DNA from: Blautia sp. | GTDB taxonomy: Bacteria; Bacillota; Clostridia; Lachnospirales; Lachnospiraceae | Assembly (NCBI GenBank): GCA_017459635.1 | Contig: JAFUCO010000047.1 | Span: 1 to 64,000, forward strand | Length of the DNA: 64,000 bases | Reading direction: 5' to 3' | Shown here: positions 1 through 7,058 of the stretch, piece by piece | Numbering within the stretch: the first letter of the stretch is position 1 | Layout of the letters: each line of letters opens with the position of its first letter | Program-made: the position numbers and the translations under genes | The notes under the pieces: generated by a model | The model's input: the letters and a program-made list of their open reading frames with translations, nothing else | Told to the model about the DNA's origin: nothing | Database searches by the model: none

Positions 1-2
1 AG

Positions 3-86
3 GTGAGCTTAGGTTGGAAGAAAGCTTTGGCTCTTGATAAAGCAGAAAAGGTGATCTCACAAGCGCAAGTAAAGGCGGAGGTATGA
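3..86 (+). CDS. 3' end of an unidentified gene (partial)
   Basis: An open frame enters from the left edge and ends at TGA 84-86. It encodes 27 residues, beginning VSLGWKKALALDKAEK and rich in Lys and Ala. The stop lies inside a strong terminator hairpin, which supports it as a true gene end. Too little remains to assign a family. Confidence 0.45.
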   Translation: MSLGWKKALALDKAEKVISQAQVKAEV

Positions 87-107
87 AAAGTACCTCCGCC
101 TTTTCGG
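72..107 (+). terminator. Rho-independent terminator
   Basis: A 12-bp perfect stem (72-83 with 91-102, arms AAGGCGGAGGTA and TACCTCCGCCTT) is followed by a short T tract. It ends transcription of the gene entering from the left; the left arm contains that gene's last codons. Confidence 0.8.
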
Positions 108-173
108 ATATCAAGTCCTGGTCAGGGTGTGACCTGTAACGAATACTCAGCGGTTTATTTCCGGTGGCTCTTT

Positions 174-218
174 TCAACTATATAGTTGATTTATAAATTT
201 CCGACAGGTTAACCTGTC
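174..218. repeat. two perfect palindromes downstream of tnpB
   Basis: TCAACTATATAGTTGA (174-189) and GACAGGTTAACCTGTC (203-218) are each perfect 16-bp palindromes just past the tnpB stop on the minus strand. In IS200/IS605-type elements this side holds the right end and the 3' part of the omega-RNA, so they may belong to those. The exact element end is not identifiable by eye. The rest of 108-261 shows no gene. Confidence 0.5.
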
Positions 219-261
219 AGTCTTTTAATGGTATGAGCCTGATACCTCTACCTGATGTTGC

Positions 262-1611
262 TCAGGATACATTCAGCCGGACCGTTTTTTCCATTCCTTT
301 GTACCGGAGCTCAGTGCGGCCGGCTTTTTTCATGATCTGGTATGCGGCATTTACGTCTGCATTGATGAGTATGCCGTTATTGCTCTTAAACAGCCCCCTT
401 TTTATCCGCCTCGACCTGTCATAACAGCGCCTTTCCGGGTATTCTTCATCTATGTAGCTCGTCCCGCTTGTATAACTCTCCTCCACGATCCTTGTCTCGA
501 TCCCGGCAAGGGCAGCTTTATAGCATATCTGCCAGATCAGCCTGCTGTAGGGGATGGATACGAATTCCTGGTTTGTTCTGTTTCCCAGCTTCACATTCTG
601 TTTCCATCCTTTGTTATTTCCGATCACGATCATCCCGACACCGTTTTCCTGTGCAAGCTGCACGACCTTCCTGCTCACCTTGTGCATGGCGTCTTTGATC
701 CTGCTGTTCCTTTTCTGCGTGAGGGCACGCATGCGCTTTGTTTCTTTTCTGCTGTTCGATTTTGCTGCGACGGCTCCAAGGGAAGCCCTGCGCTTGTTAT
801 AATACTGGTTGATCGATTTGACACCGCGGCCGTTTATGATCACCGGTTCTGCAGAAGTATCCATGCACAGCGTTACCAGGTTGTCCAGGCCGGGATCGAT
901 CCCCATCATGCCCTTTTTTCCAGTAAGGGCAGGCACCGGGCTGCGATAAATGAGCTGTATCCGGATCTTACCGTCGCCGGTCTGTATCCTTACCTGCCTG
1001 ATGTCCCTGTGCCTGGCTTTGATATGGATACCATCCAGAAAGCGGGGCAGCCGGACTTTCCCATCTTTATCAACCTTTATATTCTGGTATGTCAGTACCA
1101 GCGCGTTCCTTCCTTTTTCCTTATCTTTATACGCGGGCCTCCCGGGCTTCCCGGAGAATGCGCCCGGATCCTTTTTCCATGCCTCCATGCTCCTGTAAAA
1201 AGATTTCCAGTTCCTGCAGAGTTCCTGGATGACGATCTGGGCACAGGTTGAATAGGGCATTTCCCTGAATTCCTTTCCCTGTTTCAGGTACCAGCTCAGG
1301 AAATACGCATCCGCGATGAAACCATTGTTTTCATCGATGGAATGAAAGATCTTCCGGCCGCTTCCGGCCCGGGCATAACAGTGGATAGCACAGTTTATCC
1401 TGTGGATCAGGCCTTTTTCCCAGCTGTCGAGGATCTCCCCGTCCTTCAGCTTCCTGCTGATGCGGGCGCACTGGACGATCAGATAATTGGTGGAATTATA
1501 AAGGTTTTTAGAGCAGTAACAGTAGCCATCTGTTTTCCGGAACAGTCTTTCCTGCCGCCCGCACCGGATGACATGCTCTTCTGTAAGGAGCATTCCGTTT
1601 TCTTCTTTCAT
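262..1611 (-). CDS. tnpB: TnpB-like RNA-guided nuclease (IS200/IS605 OrfB family), atypical active site
   Basis: A 449-residue OrfB/TnpB protein. The ATG at 1611 is chosen because AAAGGTG lies just upstream; an in-frame upstream ATG at 1683 lies in the neighbouring repeat. The RuvC core is visible: GIDPGLDNLVTL with Asp at about 239, VIGNNKGWKQ at about 329-338, EESYTSGTS at about 377-385 and NADVNAAYQI with Asp at about 419. The usual RuvC-II Glu position reads Gly-Asn, and the four-Cys zinc ribbon normally between YTS and NADVNAA is absent (one Cys only). No TnpA is adjacent, so this is a solo IS1341-like copy. Family assignment is firm; activity is uncertain. Confidence 0.88.
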   Translation of the reverse strand: MKEENGMLLTEEHVIRCGRQERLFRKTDGYCYCSKNLYNSTNYLIVQCARISRKLKDGEILDSWEKGLIHRINCAIHCYARAGSGRKIFHSIDENNGFIADAYFLSWYLKQGKEFREMPYSTCAQIVIQELCRNWKSFYRSMEAWKKDPGAFSGKPGRPAYKDKEKGRNALVLTYQNIKVDKDGKVRLPRFLDGIHIKARHRDIRQVRIQTGDGKIRIQLIYRSPVPALTGKKGMMGIDPGLDNLVTLCMDTSAEPVIINGRGVKSINQYYNKRRASLGAVAAKSNSRKETKRMRALTQKRNSRIKDAMHKVSRKVVQLAQENGVGMIVIGNNKGWKQNVKLGNRTNQEFVSIPYSRLIWQICYKAALAGIETRIVEESYTSGTSYIDEEYPERRCYDRSRRIKRGLFKSNNGILINADVNAAYQIMKKAGRTELRYKGMEKTVRLNVS

Positions 1612-1631
1612 ACACACACCTTTTCTTAGGC

Positions 1632-1780
1632 ACTGTACATGAATAACTTCCGAAAGATGCGCAGGATAAATTTCGCCCTGCAAGGCGGAGGAAGGAGGCG
1701 TAGCGGGCTACGGCAACTGACGACAACGCAGTCAGGGCGGAATTTAGACAAGTAGATTTCGGAAGTTATTTGTGGACAGT
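1632..1780. repeat. 149-bp MITE-like inverted-repeat element
   Basis: Long imperfect terminal inverted repeats (1632-1680 against 1733-1780) share ACTGT at the tips, a perfect AATAACTTCCGAAA/TTTCGGAAGTTATT block and an AAATT-CGCCCTG block. The central 50 bp has a small GTAGC/GCTAC hairpin and no ORF. This architecture suggests a non-autonomous element. It lies between tnpB and the IS1595 transposase and could also terminate transcripts from the latter. Confidence 0.6.
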
Positions 1781-1820
1781 TCCTTACTTTTAGCTGTGGC
1801 CTGCTTCAATGTATCCGGGG

Positions 1821-2861
1821 TTACTGTACCAGCACCGGAACCGCCGGCCTGTCCGGCAGCTCCTTCCAAAGCATCCTCTTTTCCGCGGACAGGGCACGCC
1901 CAAAAAGGAGATGCTCCGTATCCCCTCTGTCTTTCGACGGGGAGAACAGCAGGTTGTACCAGACCAGGTAATTGTTAAGATATTTCGTGGAAACGCCATG
2001 GAAACGTCCTACAAACCCCTTGATGCGGCTGTGGTAGGCATTTATCCTCTGAATATTGAACCCGTCCTTCATCCGTTGTCCCGTCTCCATCTGGACCAGC
2101 CTGACCCCGGCTTCTTCCGAGAAACGTCTGTAAGCCTTTTCATTATCCGTGACCAGGACGGCGTCGTTAGAGATCCTGCCTGAAAACGCCTTATCTACAC
2201 ATTCCGAACTGACTTTACCGAGTTTCCCTACCTTTGAGATGGAGACGCCCTGCTCATTAACAGCGCACATGACACAGACCTTCTCGGCTGAAAGCCCTTT
2301 GGAATGCACTTCACCACCCCGGCGGTGCGCCGCCCTGGGCATGGTGAACCGGCTGCTCTGCTTGTGATTACCCTTATAGGACAGGTCGAAGAATGTTTCG
2401 TCAGCCTCCACGGTACTGCCCAGGCATACATTGTCCCCGATTTCTTTCATGCAGTCCAGTATCCTGTGACGCCACTGGAAGGCTGTAGATACGGAGATAT
2501 CACATTTCTGCGCTGATTCTTCAAGTGTCGCGCCTTCTTTCATACATTGAAAGTATTTCATCCATACATTCAGCTTTTTATGCGTACCGGAAACGATAGA
2601 GTTGGTAGTAGCCAGGAAGGACCTGCCGCAGTCGCGGCAGAGGTAACGCTGAACTCCGTCCCCGCGCCGCCCGTTCTTTACAAAATGGGTGCTTCCGCAA
2701 TGCATACACTTTTCACCTTCATTAAAGCGTATTTCAGCCTCCAGCTCCGGAATGCTTTTTTTATTAAGATCGATATCCTGTGGCAGGGCTATATAGAAAG
2801 AAAGCCTTTCAACGGATGAAAGCTGGTGGTAACTGTGCATGATTTTCTGCACCTCGTTCAT
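1821..2861 (-). CDS. IS1595-family (ISXO2-like) transposase
   Basis: A 346-residue transposase. The ATG at 2861 is preceded by a strong AAGGAGG and a consensus promoter. The longer frame back to 2921 would start inside the promoter and is rejected. It has an N-terminal zinc ribbon (C52, C55, C75, C78) followed by an HTH-like segment. The DDE-type core includes Asp in VEADETFFD (about 154) and VTDNEKAY (about 239), then the NAYHSRIKGF and GVSTKYLNNYLVWYN blocks typical of IS1595. The frame is intact, so the element may be active or recent. Its insertion appears to have truncated the gene whose tail lies at 2940-3089. Confidence 0.9.
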   Translation of the reverse strand: MNEVQKIMHSYHQLSSVERLSFYIALPQDIDLNKKSIPELEAEIRFNEGEKCMHCGSTHFVKNGRRGDGVQRYLCRDCGRSFLATTNSIVSGTHKKLNVWMKYFQCMKEGATLEESAQKCDISVSTAFQWRHRILDCMKEIGDNVCLGSTVEADETFFDLSYKGNHKQSSRFTMPRAAHRRGGEVHSKGLSAEKVCVMCAVNEQGVSISKVGKLGKVSSECVDKAFSGRISNDAVLVTDNEKAYRRFSEEAGVRLVQMETGQRMKDGFNIQRINAYHSRIKGFVGRFHGVSTKYLNNYLVWYNLLFSPSKDRGDTEHLLFGRALSAEKRMLWKELPDRPAVPVLVQ

Positions 2862-2892
2862 TACTCGACGCCTCCTTGAGTTCTTTTGATTA

Positions 2893-2921
2893 ATTATAAC
2901 CTCAAGGGGATTCTTTGTCAA
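2893..2921 (-). promoter_or_regulatory. consensus sigma-A promoter of the IS1595 transposase
   Basis: On the minus strand, TTGACA (2916-2921) and TATAAT (2893-2898) are both perfect consensus with 17-bp spacing. They lie about 30 bp upstream of the transposase ATG. Confidence 0.8.
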
Positions 2922-2939
2922 CTATATACACTAATATAG

Positions 2940-3089
2940 CCTTTCCGGTTATCCAGGGAAGACGGCGATGTTGATGATGGCAGTGAAGCTGTCAGCAACA
3001 GCTTTGCCAATCAAGAAGAGCTGGTCATGGACTATCTGAAGTCCTATCCGGAGATCCGGGTTAATTTGTGGTCTATAAAACTGATATAA
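2940..3089 (+). pseudogene. 3' remnant of a gene truncated by the IS insertion
   Basis: This 49-codon open tail has no start or ribosome binding site. It begins after an in-frame TAG at the IS flank and ends at TAA 3087-3089. The product ends EELVMDYLKSYPEIRVNLWS plus KLI-type residues, which looks like real protein sequence. The family is not recognised. Confidence 0.45.
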
Positions 3090-3218
3090 AGTCAAGTCTG
3101 TTTTTGGAATATTTTTATGATATACTATAAACAGTTATGACATATTTAGAAATAAATAAAGCATTTAAGCGCGAAAGAAAACTATTGTTAATGCAATCCA
3201 AATAAAAGGAGGTAACCT

Positions 3219-3463
3219 ATGGGCGAGAAGAAAAAAGTAGTTGCTTTTACGGCCGGCCGGCGCGGCGGAAACTGTGAGATCTATGTAAAGATCGCGCTGC
3301 AGGAACTTACTAAAATGGGAATTGAGTGTGAGATGATAAGGCTGCATGACTGTGACCTCAGGCCATGTATTGACTGTCCGAACGGCCCGTGTTATTCAAA
3401 AAGCTCATCTACACCACTACATTCTCCGCACAGACAAACGTAGTTGACAATATCAACATATAA
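3219..3463 (+). pseudogene. internally deleted flavodoxin-family (NADPH-dependent FMN reductase) gene
   Basis: After AGGAGGTAACCT, the ATG at 3219 opens a typical flavodoxin-like N-terminus: VVAFTAGRRGGN phosphate-loop region, then a CDLRPCIDCPNGPC cysteine motif as in iron-sulfur flavoproteins. The frame stops at 3443 after only 74 residues; family members are usually about 180-250. From 3404 a different frame (LIYTTTFSAQTNVVDNINI, stop 3461-3463) also looks coding. The simplest reading is an internal out-of-frame deletion that joined N- and C-terminal pieces. The C-terminal piece could instead come from another gene. Confidence 0.6.
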
Positions 3464-3493
3464 GAAAAGACTTTATTGCGGAAAGGTGGAAAT

Positions 3494-3772
3494 ATGGTAG
3501 TTGTTATTAATGATGACAGGGTAACGGATGTCGAGGCCTATGTGCCGATTGCTAAGGCTTTTGCCGCGGACTCGGTGAAGAATGATGAAGGATGTATCTC
3601 CATGGAGATAATTACAGATCCGGCAACTCCCGGGCGGGTTCTATATCTTGCTCACTGGGAAAGTGAGGAAGCTTTCAAAAGAAACTCCACAGGAGCTACT
3701 TTCCAAAAATGGCTGCCGGAGCTGGGAAAATATTTCATCAGCGCAGAGGATAAGATATTTGAAATCAGATAA
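3494..3772 (+). CDS. antibiotic biosynthesis monooxygenase (ABM) domain protein
   Basis: A 92-residue single-domain protein. The ATG at 3494 is preceded by AAAGGTGG; the TTG at 3476 lies before that site and is rejected. It has the dimeric alpha+beta barrel pattern of the ABM/YgiN family: early VVINDDRV strand, GCISMEIITDP, the LYLAHWESEEAFKRN block and a C-terminal FQKWLPEL helix. Members include heme- and quinol-modifying monooxygenases and many with unknown substrates. It sits next to a broken flavoprotein, so an original redox pair is possible but not shown. Confidence 0.8.
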   Translation: MVVVINDDRVTDVEAYVPIAKAFAADSVKNDEGCISMEIITDPATPGRVLYLAHWESEEAFKRNSTGATFQKWLPELGKYFISAEDKIFEIR

Positions 3773-3796
3773 CATTAATACAGGTGAGTATTAATA

Positions 3797-3846
3797 CAGG
3801 AAGGGGACGGTTCGCTGCTTTGAGACAGAGAACCGTTCCCTGTCTT
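3797..3846. repeat. degenerate copy of the GACAGGGGACGGTTC palindromic repeat
   Basis: GGGGACGGTTC (3803-3813) faces GAACCGTTCCCTGTCTTA (3830-3847), separated by 16 bases. It matches, with several changes, the 27-nt inverted units near 56.0 and 62.95 kb. It lies between convergent genes and could act as a bidirectional terminator. Confidence 0.6.
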
Positions 3847-3923
3847 ATGTTATTGATATAAGAAGTGTGCCCGGGGAAGGAGGGGTATGGGGTGAAGAAA
3901 AAGCCTTTTTCACATCCCCTTCC

Positions 3924-4805
3924 TTAATATTCCAGAGCGTCAAGGGGGATCTGTTTCCAGACGACTTTTCCTGATGGATCGTGTTCCAGAATATTGGTGT
4001 GAGTAAAGCCGCAGGCAGCTGCGGCTTCTTTTGCTGTCTCGAATGCACCGGTCAGCAGCTCTTTCTGATGTGCGTCTGAGCTGATGATGATCTCTCCGCC
4101 GAATTCGTGCAGGGCGCGAAGGAGCGGAAATGAGGGATATAATTCTTTTTTGCGGCCGCGGTTGACAGCTCCGCAGTTTATCTCGAAGGGAACCCCTTTT
4201 TTGACGAGGTGCTCCATGGCCTCTAAGGCGGGAGTCAGGTAGCGGGGATCGTTTTCGTCCAGAAAATGAAGGTCATCATTGAAACGGGTGATAAGATCAA
4301 AATGTCCTATGAATGTGCAGTGAAGCCGGTCTGCAACCTGGCTTTCAAGATCATAGTAGGCTTTTGACATCCTGTAATAATCACCGGAGTAAAACTGTTC
4401 ACAGATGAAGCGTATGCTTTCGGGATCGCTGTCTACCGACATCGGAGCTGCGCTTTCGATATCCAGAAAATGTGTGCTGCCTATAACATATTCAACAGAG
4501 GAAAGAATGCTTTCCTGGTCGGGAAGCGCCGATTCCGGTCTTCGCAGTTTTTCATAAAGAATATCAAGCTCGACTCCTGTAAGGATGTCGGGCTTTTCTG
4601 GTTCGGCGGATGTTCTGCCGTATATGCTTTTGAGCCTTGTGATCTCGGCTATGTAAGACGGGAAATCCATATGGATATCGGGATCCATGTGTCCGGAAAA
4701 GCCAAGGTGGGTAAATTTATGCTCCGCAGCAAAGGCAGCCACTTCTTCGGCAGTGTTCTGCCCGTCGCAGAATCTGGTGTGAGTGTGATAGTTGGCTTTG
4801 AACAA
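3924..4805 (-). CDS. PHP-domain histidinol-phosphatase (HisJ/HisK type)
   Basis: A 293-residue metal-dependent phosphoesterase of the PHP superfamily. Metal ligands are visible in NYHTHTRFCDG (about 5-15), GFSGHMD (about 35-41), TGVELD, GSTHFLD, IGHFDLITR and SSDAHQ near the C-terminus. The pattern and length fit histidinol-phosphatase, which dephosphorylates L-histidinol phosphate in histidine synthesis. No other his gene is nearby. Translation starts at TTG (4805) with GAGGAGG nine bases upstream; no in-frame ATG is available. A second PHP protein follows upstream on the same strand and may be cotranscribed. Confidence 0.82.
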   Translation of the reverse strand: MFKANYHTHTRFCDGQNTAEEVAAFAAEHKFTHLGFSGHMDPDIHMDFPSYIAEITRLKSIYGRTSAEPEKPDILTGVELDILYEKLRRPESALPDQESILSSVEYVIGSTHFLDIESAAPMSVDSDPESIRFICEQFYSGDYYRMSKAYYDLESQVADRLHCTFIGHFDLITRFNDDLHFLDENDPRYLTPALEAMEHLVKKGVPFEINCGAVNRGRKKELYPSFPLLRALHEFGGEIIISSDAHQKELLTGAFETAKEAAAACGFTHTNILEHDPSGKVVWKQIPLDALEY

Positions 4806-4909
4806 TGTGCTTTACCTCCTCTTTTTGTGAAGCGGCAATAAAGCCTATAAGGCGAAATGCCGGATGAGAGAAACAGGCCGGACGCCTCCGGCTGAGCGGT
4901 GCTTAACGA

Positions 4910-5626
4910 TCATTTTCCTTCCAGGAGAAAACCTTTAAGGCGGGGGATATCGTTGTTTAGTATCAGCTCTTCCGGAAACCCCTGTCCGTGCACGAAACGG
5001 GAAGCGTATGTGAAATCTCCTACATGCTTAGGTCCATGGCTGTCGCTTGAAAGCAGAACCGGAAGATTGTGTTTCCGGCAGCAGGCGAGGATCTCCCGGC
5101 AGTTTTCACGTGTGTCACCGCGATAGCCGTAAGGCGCAAGGGATGCCTCGTTTATTTCAAATATGGTTCCGGTTTTTTTGCATTCCATGCACAGTTCTTC
5201 GATGTTGACCGGGTAATGTGTGTTGTCGGCGTGCCCGAGGATGCGTACACCGGGATGCTGCATGGCTCTTAGAAAGGCTCTTGTATTCTGTTCCCTTGAA
5301 TGGGGCGGGAAATTCTGTGAGTGCATGCTGATTATGGCGTAATCAAGACTTTCTATAATATTCCCGTCAAGATCAACTTTTCCGTCGGTATCCAGGATAT
5401 TGAGTTCAACTCCGTAAAGGACGCAAACGCCGAAACGGTACCGCGGGGACATGCTGAGGCTCCTGAAATAAGAGGGGGTTCCGGCAGAAAGGGTTGCCGG
5501 GCCGTGATCTGTTATGCCAAGGAGGCGAAGACCGCGTTCTGAAGCGGCTTTTGCCATGATGGAGATTGTGGAATGAGTGCCATGGCCGCTGGCTATGGTA
5601 TGAGTGTGCATGTCGGACAGATACAT
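4910..5626 (-). CDS. PHP-domain phosphatase, YcdX-like
   Basis: A 238-residue PHP protein starting at ATG 5626 behind GAGGAGG; the longer frame to 5707 has no better site. Metal-binding motifs are SDMHTHTIASGHGTHS (about 4-19), ITDHGPA, YGVELNIL, SMHSQNF, GHADNTHYP, EINEASL and SSDSHGPKHVG. Length and motif spacing match the trinuclear-zinc YcdX family (phosphatase or putative hydrolase) rather than HisJ. The substrate is unknown. About 100 bp separate it from the other PHP gene. Confidence 0.8.
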   Translation of the reverse strand: MYLSDMHTHTIASGHGTHSTISIMAKAASERGLRLLGITDHGPATLSAGTPSYFRSLSMSPRYRFGVCVLYGVELNILDTDGKVDLDGNIIESLDYAIISMHSQNFPPHSREQNTRAFLRAMQHPGVRILGHADNTHYPVNIEELCMECKKTGTIFEINEASLAPYGYRGDTRENCREILACCRKHNLPVLLSSDSHGPKHVGDFTYASRFVHGQGFPEELILNNDIPRLKGFLLEGK

Positions 5627-5803
5627 GAAGAGCCTCCTCGAAACAGATTCCGTTAACTGTAAGTGTGCGGATCGACAGTTTCCTTTATGTGCTATATCGT
5701 AACACAAAAGGTAAAAATGTACAACTTTAATGGAAGAAGTGCATCACAGGAATCGGATCTGAGGGCTTCATTGCTGTCTGACGACTGTATTTAAACCGAA
5801 AAA

Positions 5804-5873
5804 CAACAAAAACAACATTCCAAACCCAACAAAAACCACATTTTTGTAGGGAGAAAAGTGTTGCTTTTTGTTG
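5804..5873. promoter_or_regulatory. candidate operator boxes upstream of the BMC operon
   Basis: Three related boxes surround the promoter: CAACAAAAACAAC (5804-5816), CCAACAAAAACC (5826-5837) and, inverted, GTTGCTTTTTGTTG (5860-5873). The last overlaps the -35 hexamer. AT-rich boxes of this kind suit a DeoR-family repressor, and one is encoded by this operon. The link is inference. The rest of 5627-5980 shows no gene. Confidence 0.4.
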
Positions 5874-5899
5874 ACATACAAGAGTTGTTAGCGTATAAT
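5871..5899 (+). promoter_or_regulatory. consensus promoter of the microcompartment operon
   Basis: TTGACA (5871-5876) and TATAAT (5894-5899) are separated by exactly 17 bp, about 85 bp before the first shell gene. Both hexamers are perfect, so a repressor would be needed to keep the operon off; the overlapping box at 5860-5873 could serve. Confidence 0.8.
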
Positions 5900-5983
5900 A
5901 TGGATATAATGCTCAAAATAAGGTTTCTGTGACCTGGAAATGCTTTAGGACGGAGCGTTAAACCACTTACTCGGAGGCGTATG

Positions 5984-6361
5984 ATGGGCTATACAGATAA
6001 TTTCCCGCCGGAAGTAAAACAGAGGATAATTCAGGAGCTTGTCCCTGGCAAGCAGATCTCGCTTGCACACATTATTGCCAATCCGGACAACATTCTTTAC
6101 ACAAAGCTCGGACTTGATCCCACCATTGATTATACAAGATCAGCCATCGGCATAATGACCGTTTCACCTGCCGAGGCTGCCATTATTATGGCTGATGTAG
6201 CCATAAAGGCATCAGGAGCGGAGCTGGGGTTTGTCGACCGCTTCAGCGGGAGCCTTATTGTCACCGGAACCGTATCCGAGGTGGAGGCTTCCGTGCAGGC
6301 TGTGCTTGATTATTTTGACCAGACCTTCGGGTTCGTCACCTGCCCCATCACAAAGACATGA
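5984..6361 (+). CDS. eutS: EutS/PduU-type microcompartment shell protein
   Basis: A 125-residue circularly permuted BMC-domain hexamer subunit. Diagnostic stretches are QELVPGKQISLAHIIANP at the N-terminus, AIGIMTVSPAEAAIIMAD, and GFVDRFSGSLIVTG followed by a GFVTCPITKT end, as in EutS and PduU. EutS/PduU hexamers cap the shell with a small N-terminal beta barrel. Two adjacent ATGs exist (5981, 5984); the second is better spaced from GGAGG (5973-5977). It is the first gene of the BMC operon and overlaps eutP by the ATGA sequence. Confidence 0.9.
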   Translation: MGYTDNFPPEVKQRIIQELVPGKQISLAHIIANPDNILYTKLGLDPTIDYTRSAIGIMTVSPAEAAIIMADVAIKASGAELGFVDRFSGSLIVTGTVSEVEASVQAVLDYFDQTFGFVTCPITKT

Positions 6362-6840
6362 AGAAGATCGTTCTTATCGGCAGGAGCGAGGCGGGCAAGA
6401 CTACGCTCACCCAGGCGCTCCGTGGGGAAAAGATACAGTATCACAAGACACAGTATGTGAACAATTTTGACGTTATAGTCGATACTCCCGGTGAGTATGC
6501 ACAGACAGCGCGTCTCGGGCATGCGCTGGCAGTGTACACTTACGAATCGGATATCGTCGGACTGCTGGTTTCGGCCATCGAGCCGTACTGCCTGTTTCCG
6601 CCGTGCATTACCTGCATGGCAAACCGCGAGGTTGTAGGGATAGTCACTAAGATCAATCATCCGGATGCAAGGCTCGACATGGCAGATATGTGGCTCACTC
6701 TGGCAGGCTGCCGGAAGATATTCCATGTGGATTCGGCCACTCACGAGGGAGTGCCGGAGCTTTTTGAGTACCTGAGGGAGCCCGGGGACGTTATGCCCTG
6801 GGAACATGATGCGGCAGATGAAAGTGAATTGATGCAGTAA
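6358..6840 (+). CDS. eutP: EutP/PduV-like small GTPase
   Basis: A 160-residue P-loop protein with Walker A GRSEAGKTTL (about 8-17), a switch-like VDTPGEY and VTKINHPDA corresponding to the NKxD base-recognition motif. EutP/PduV proteins are Ras-like accessory proteins of ethanolamine and propanediol microcompartments. PduV has been linked to shell association and positioning; EutP has also been proposed as an acetate kinase. The start overlaps the EutS-like stop (ATGA), implying translational coupling. Its exact role here is unknown. Confidence 0.88.
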   Translation: MKKIVLIGRSEAGKTTLTQALRGEKIQYHKTQYVNNFDVIVDTPGEYAQTARLGHALAVYTYESDIVGLLVSAIEPYCLFPPCITCMANREVVGIVTKINHPDARLDMADMWLTLAGCRKIFHVDSATHEGVPELFEYLREPGDVMPWEHDAADESELMQ

Positions 6841-7034
6841 GTTACTCACAAGAATATCAGAGCTGTACGGCTTCCAATGAAGCTGAACACTTACAAAAGA
6901 CCAGCAGATTCATTCGAAGTCTGACAAAACAGAACAATAGCAAAAGATCATAAAACATGTTATATCGGGCACTAAGGAAGTCCGGTCCGGCCGGTTTTCC
7001 TGATGCCTTTGGTATATAGGTTATGAAACAATCA

Positions 7035-7044
7035 TAAGCGCTTA
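7035..7044. promoter_or_regulatory. cre-like palindrome before the aldolase gene
   Basis: TAAGCGCTTA is a perfect palindrome with the AAGCGCTT core seen in many CcpA sites. It directly precedes the aldolase ribosome binding site (AAGGAGGAAG, 7044-7053). The 218-bp gap 6841-7058 otherwise shows no gene. Assignment to catabolite control is speculative. Confidence 0.25.
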
Positions 7045-7058
7045 AGGAGGAAGAAAGC

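Larger units (their letters stand above)
1781..2936 (-). mobile_element. IS1595-family insertion sequence (ends approximate)
   Basis: This span covers the transposase gene, its promoter and adjacent flanks. Outer inverted repeats could not be fixed by eye. The right boundary is placed near the CAACTATATA stretch just outside the promoter, because a disrupted coding tail begins at 2940. The left boundary is set against the MITE-like repeat. Confidence 0.45.

Noticed and set aside
262..1683. Longer TnpB start at 1683
   Set aside because: It would extend translation into the MITE-like repeat; ATG 1611 has the ribosome binding site and begins the conserved region.
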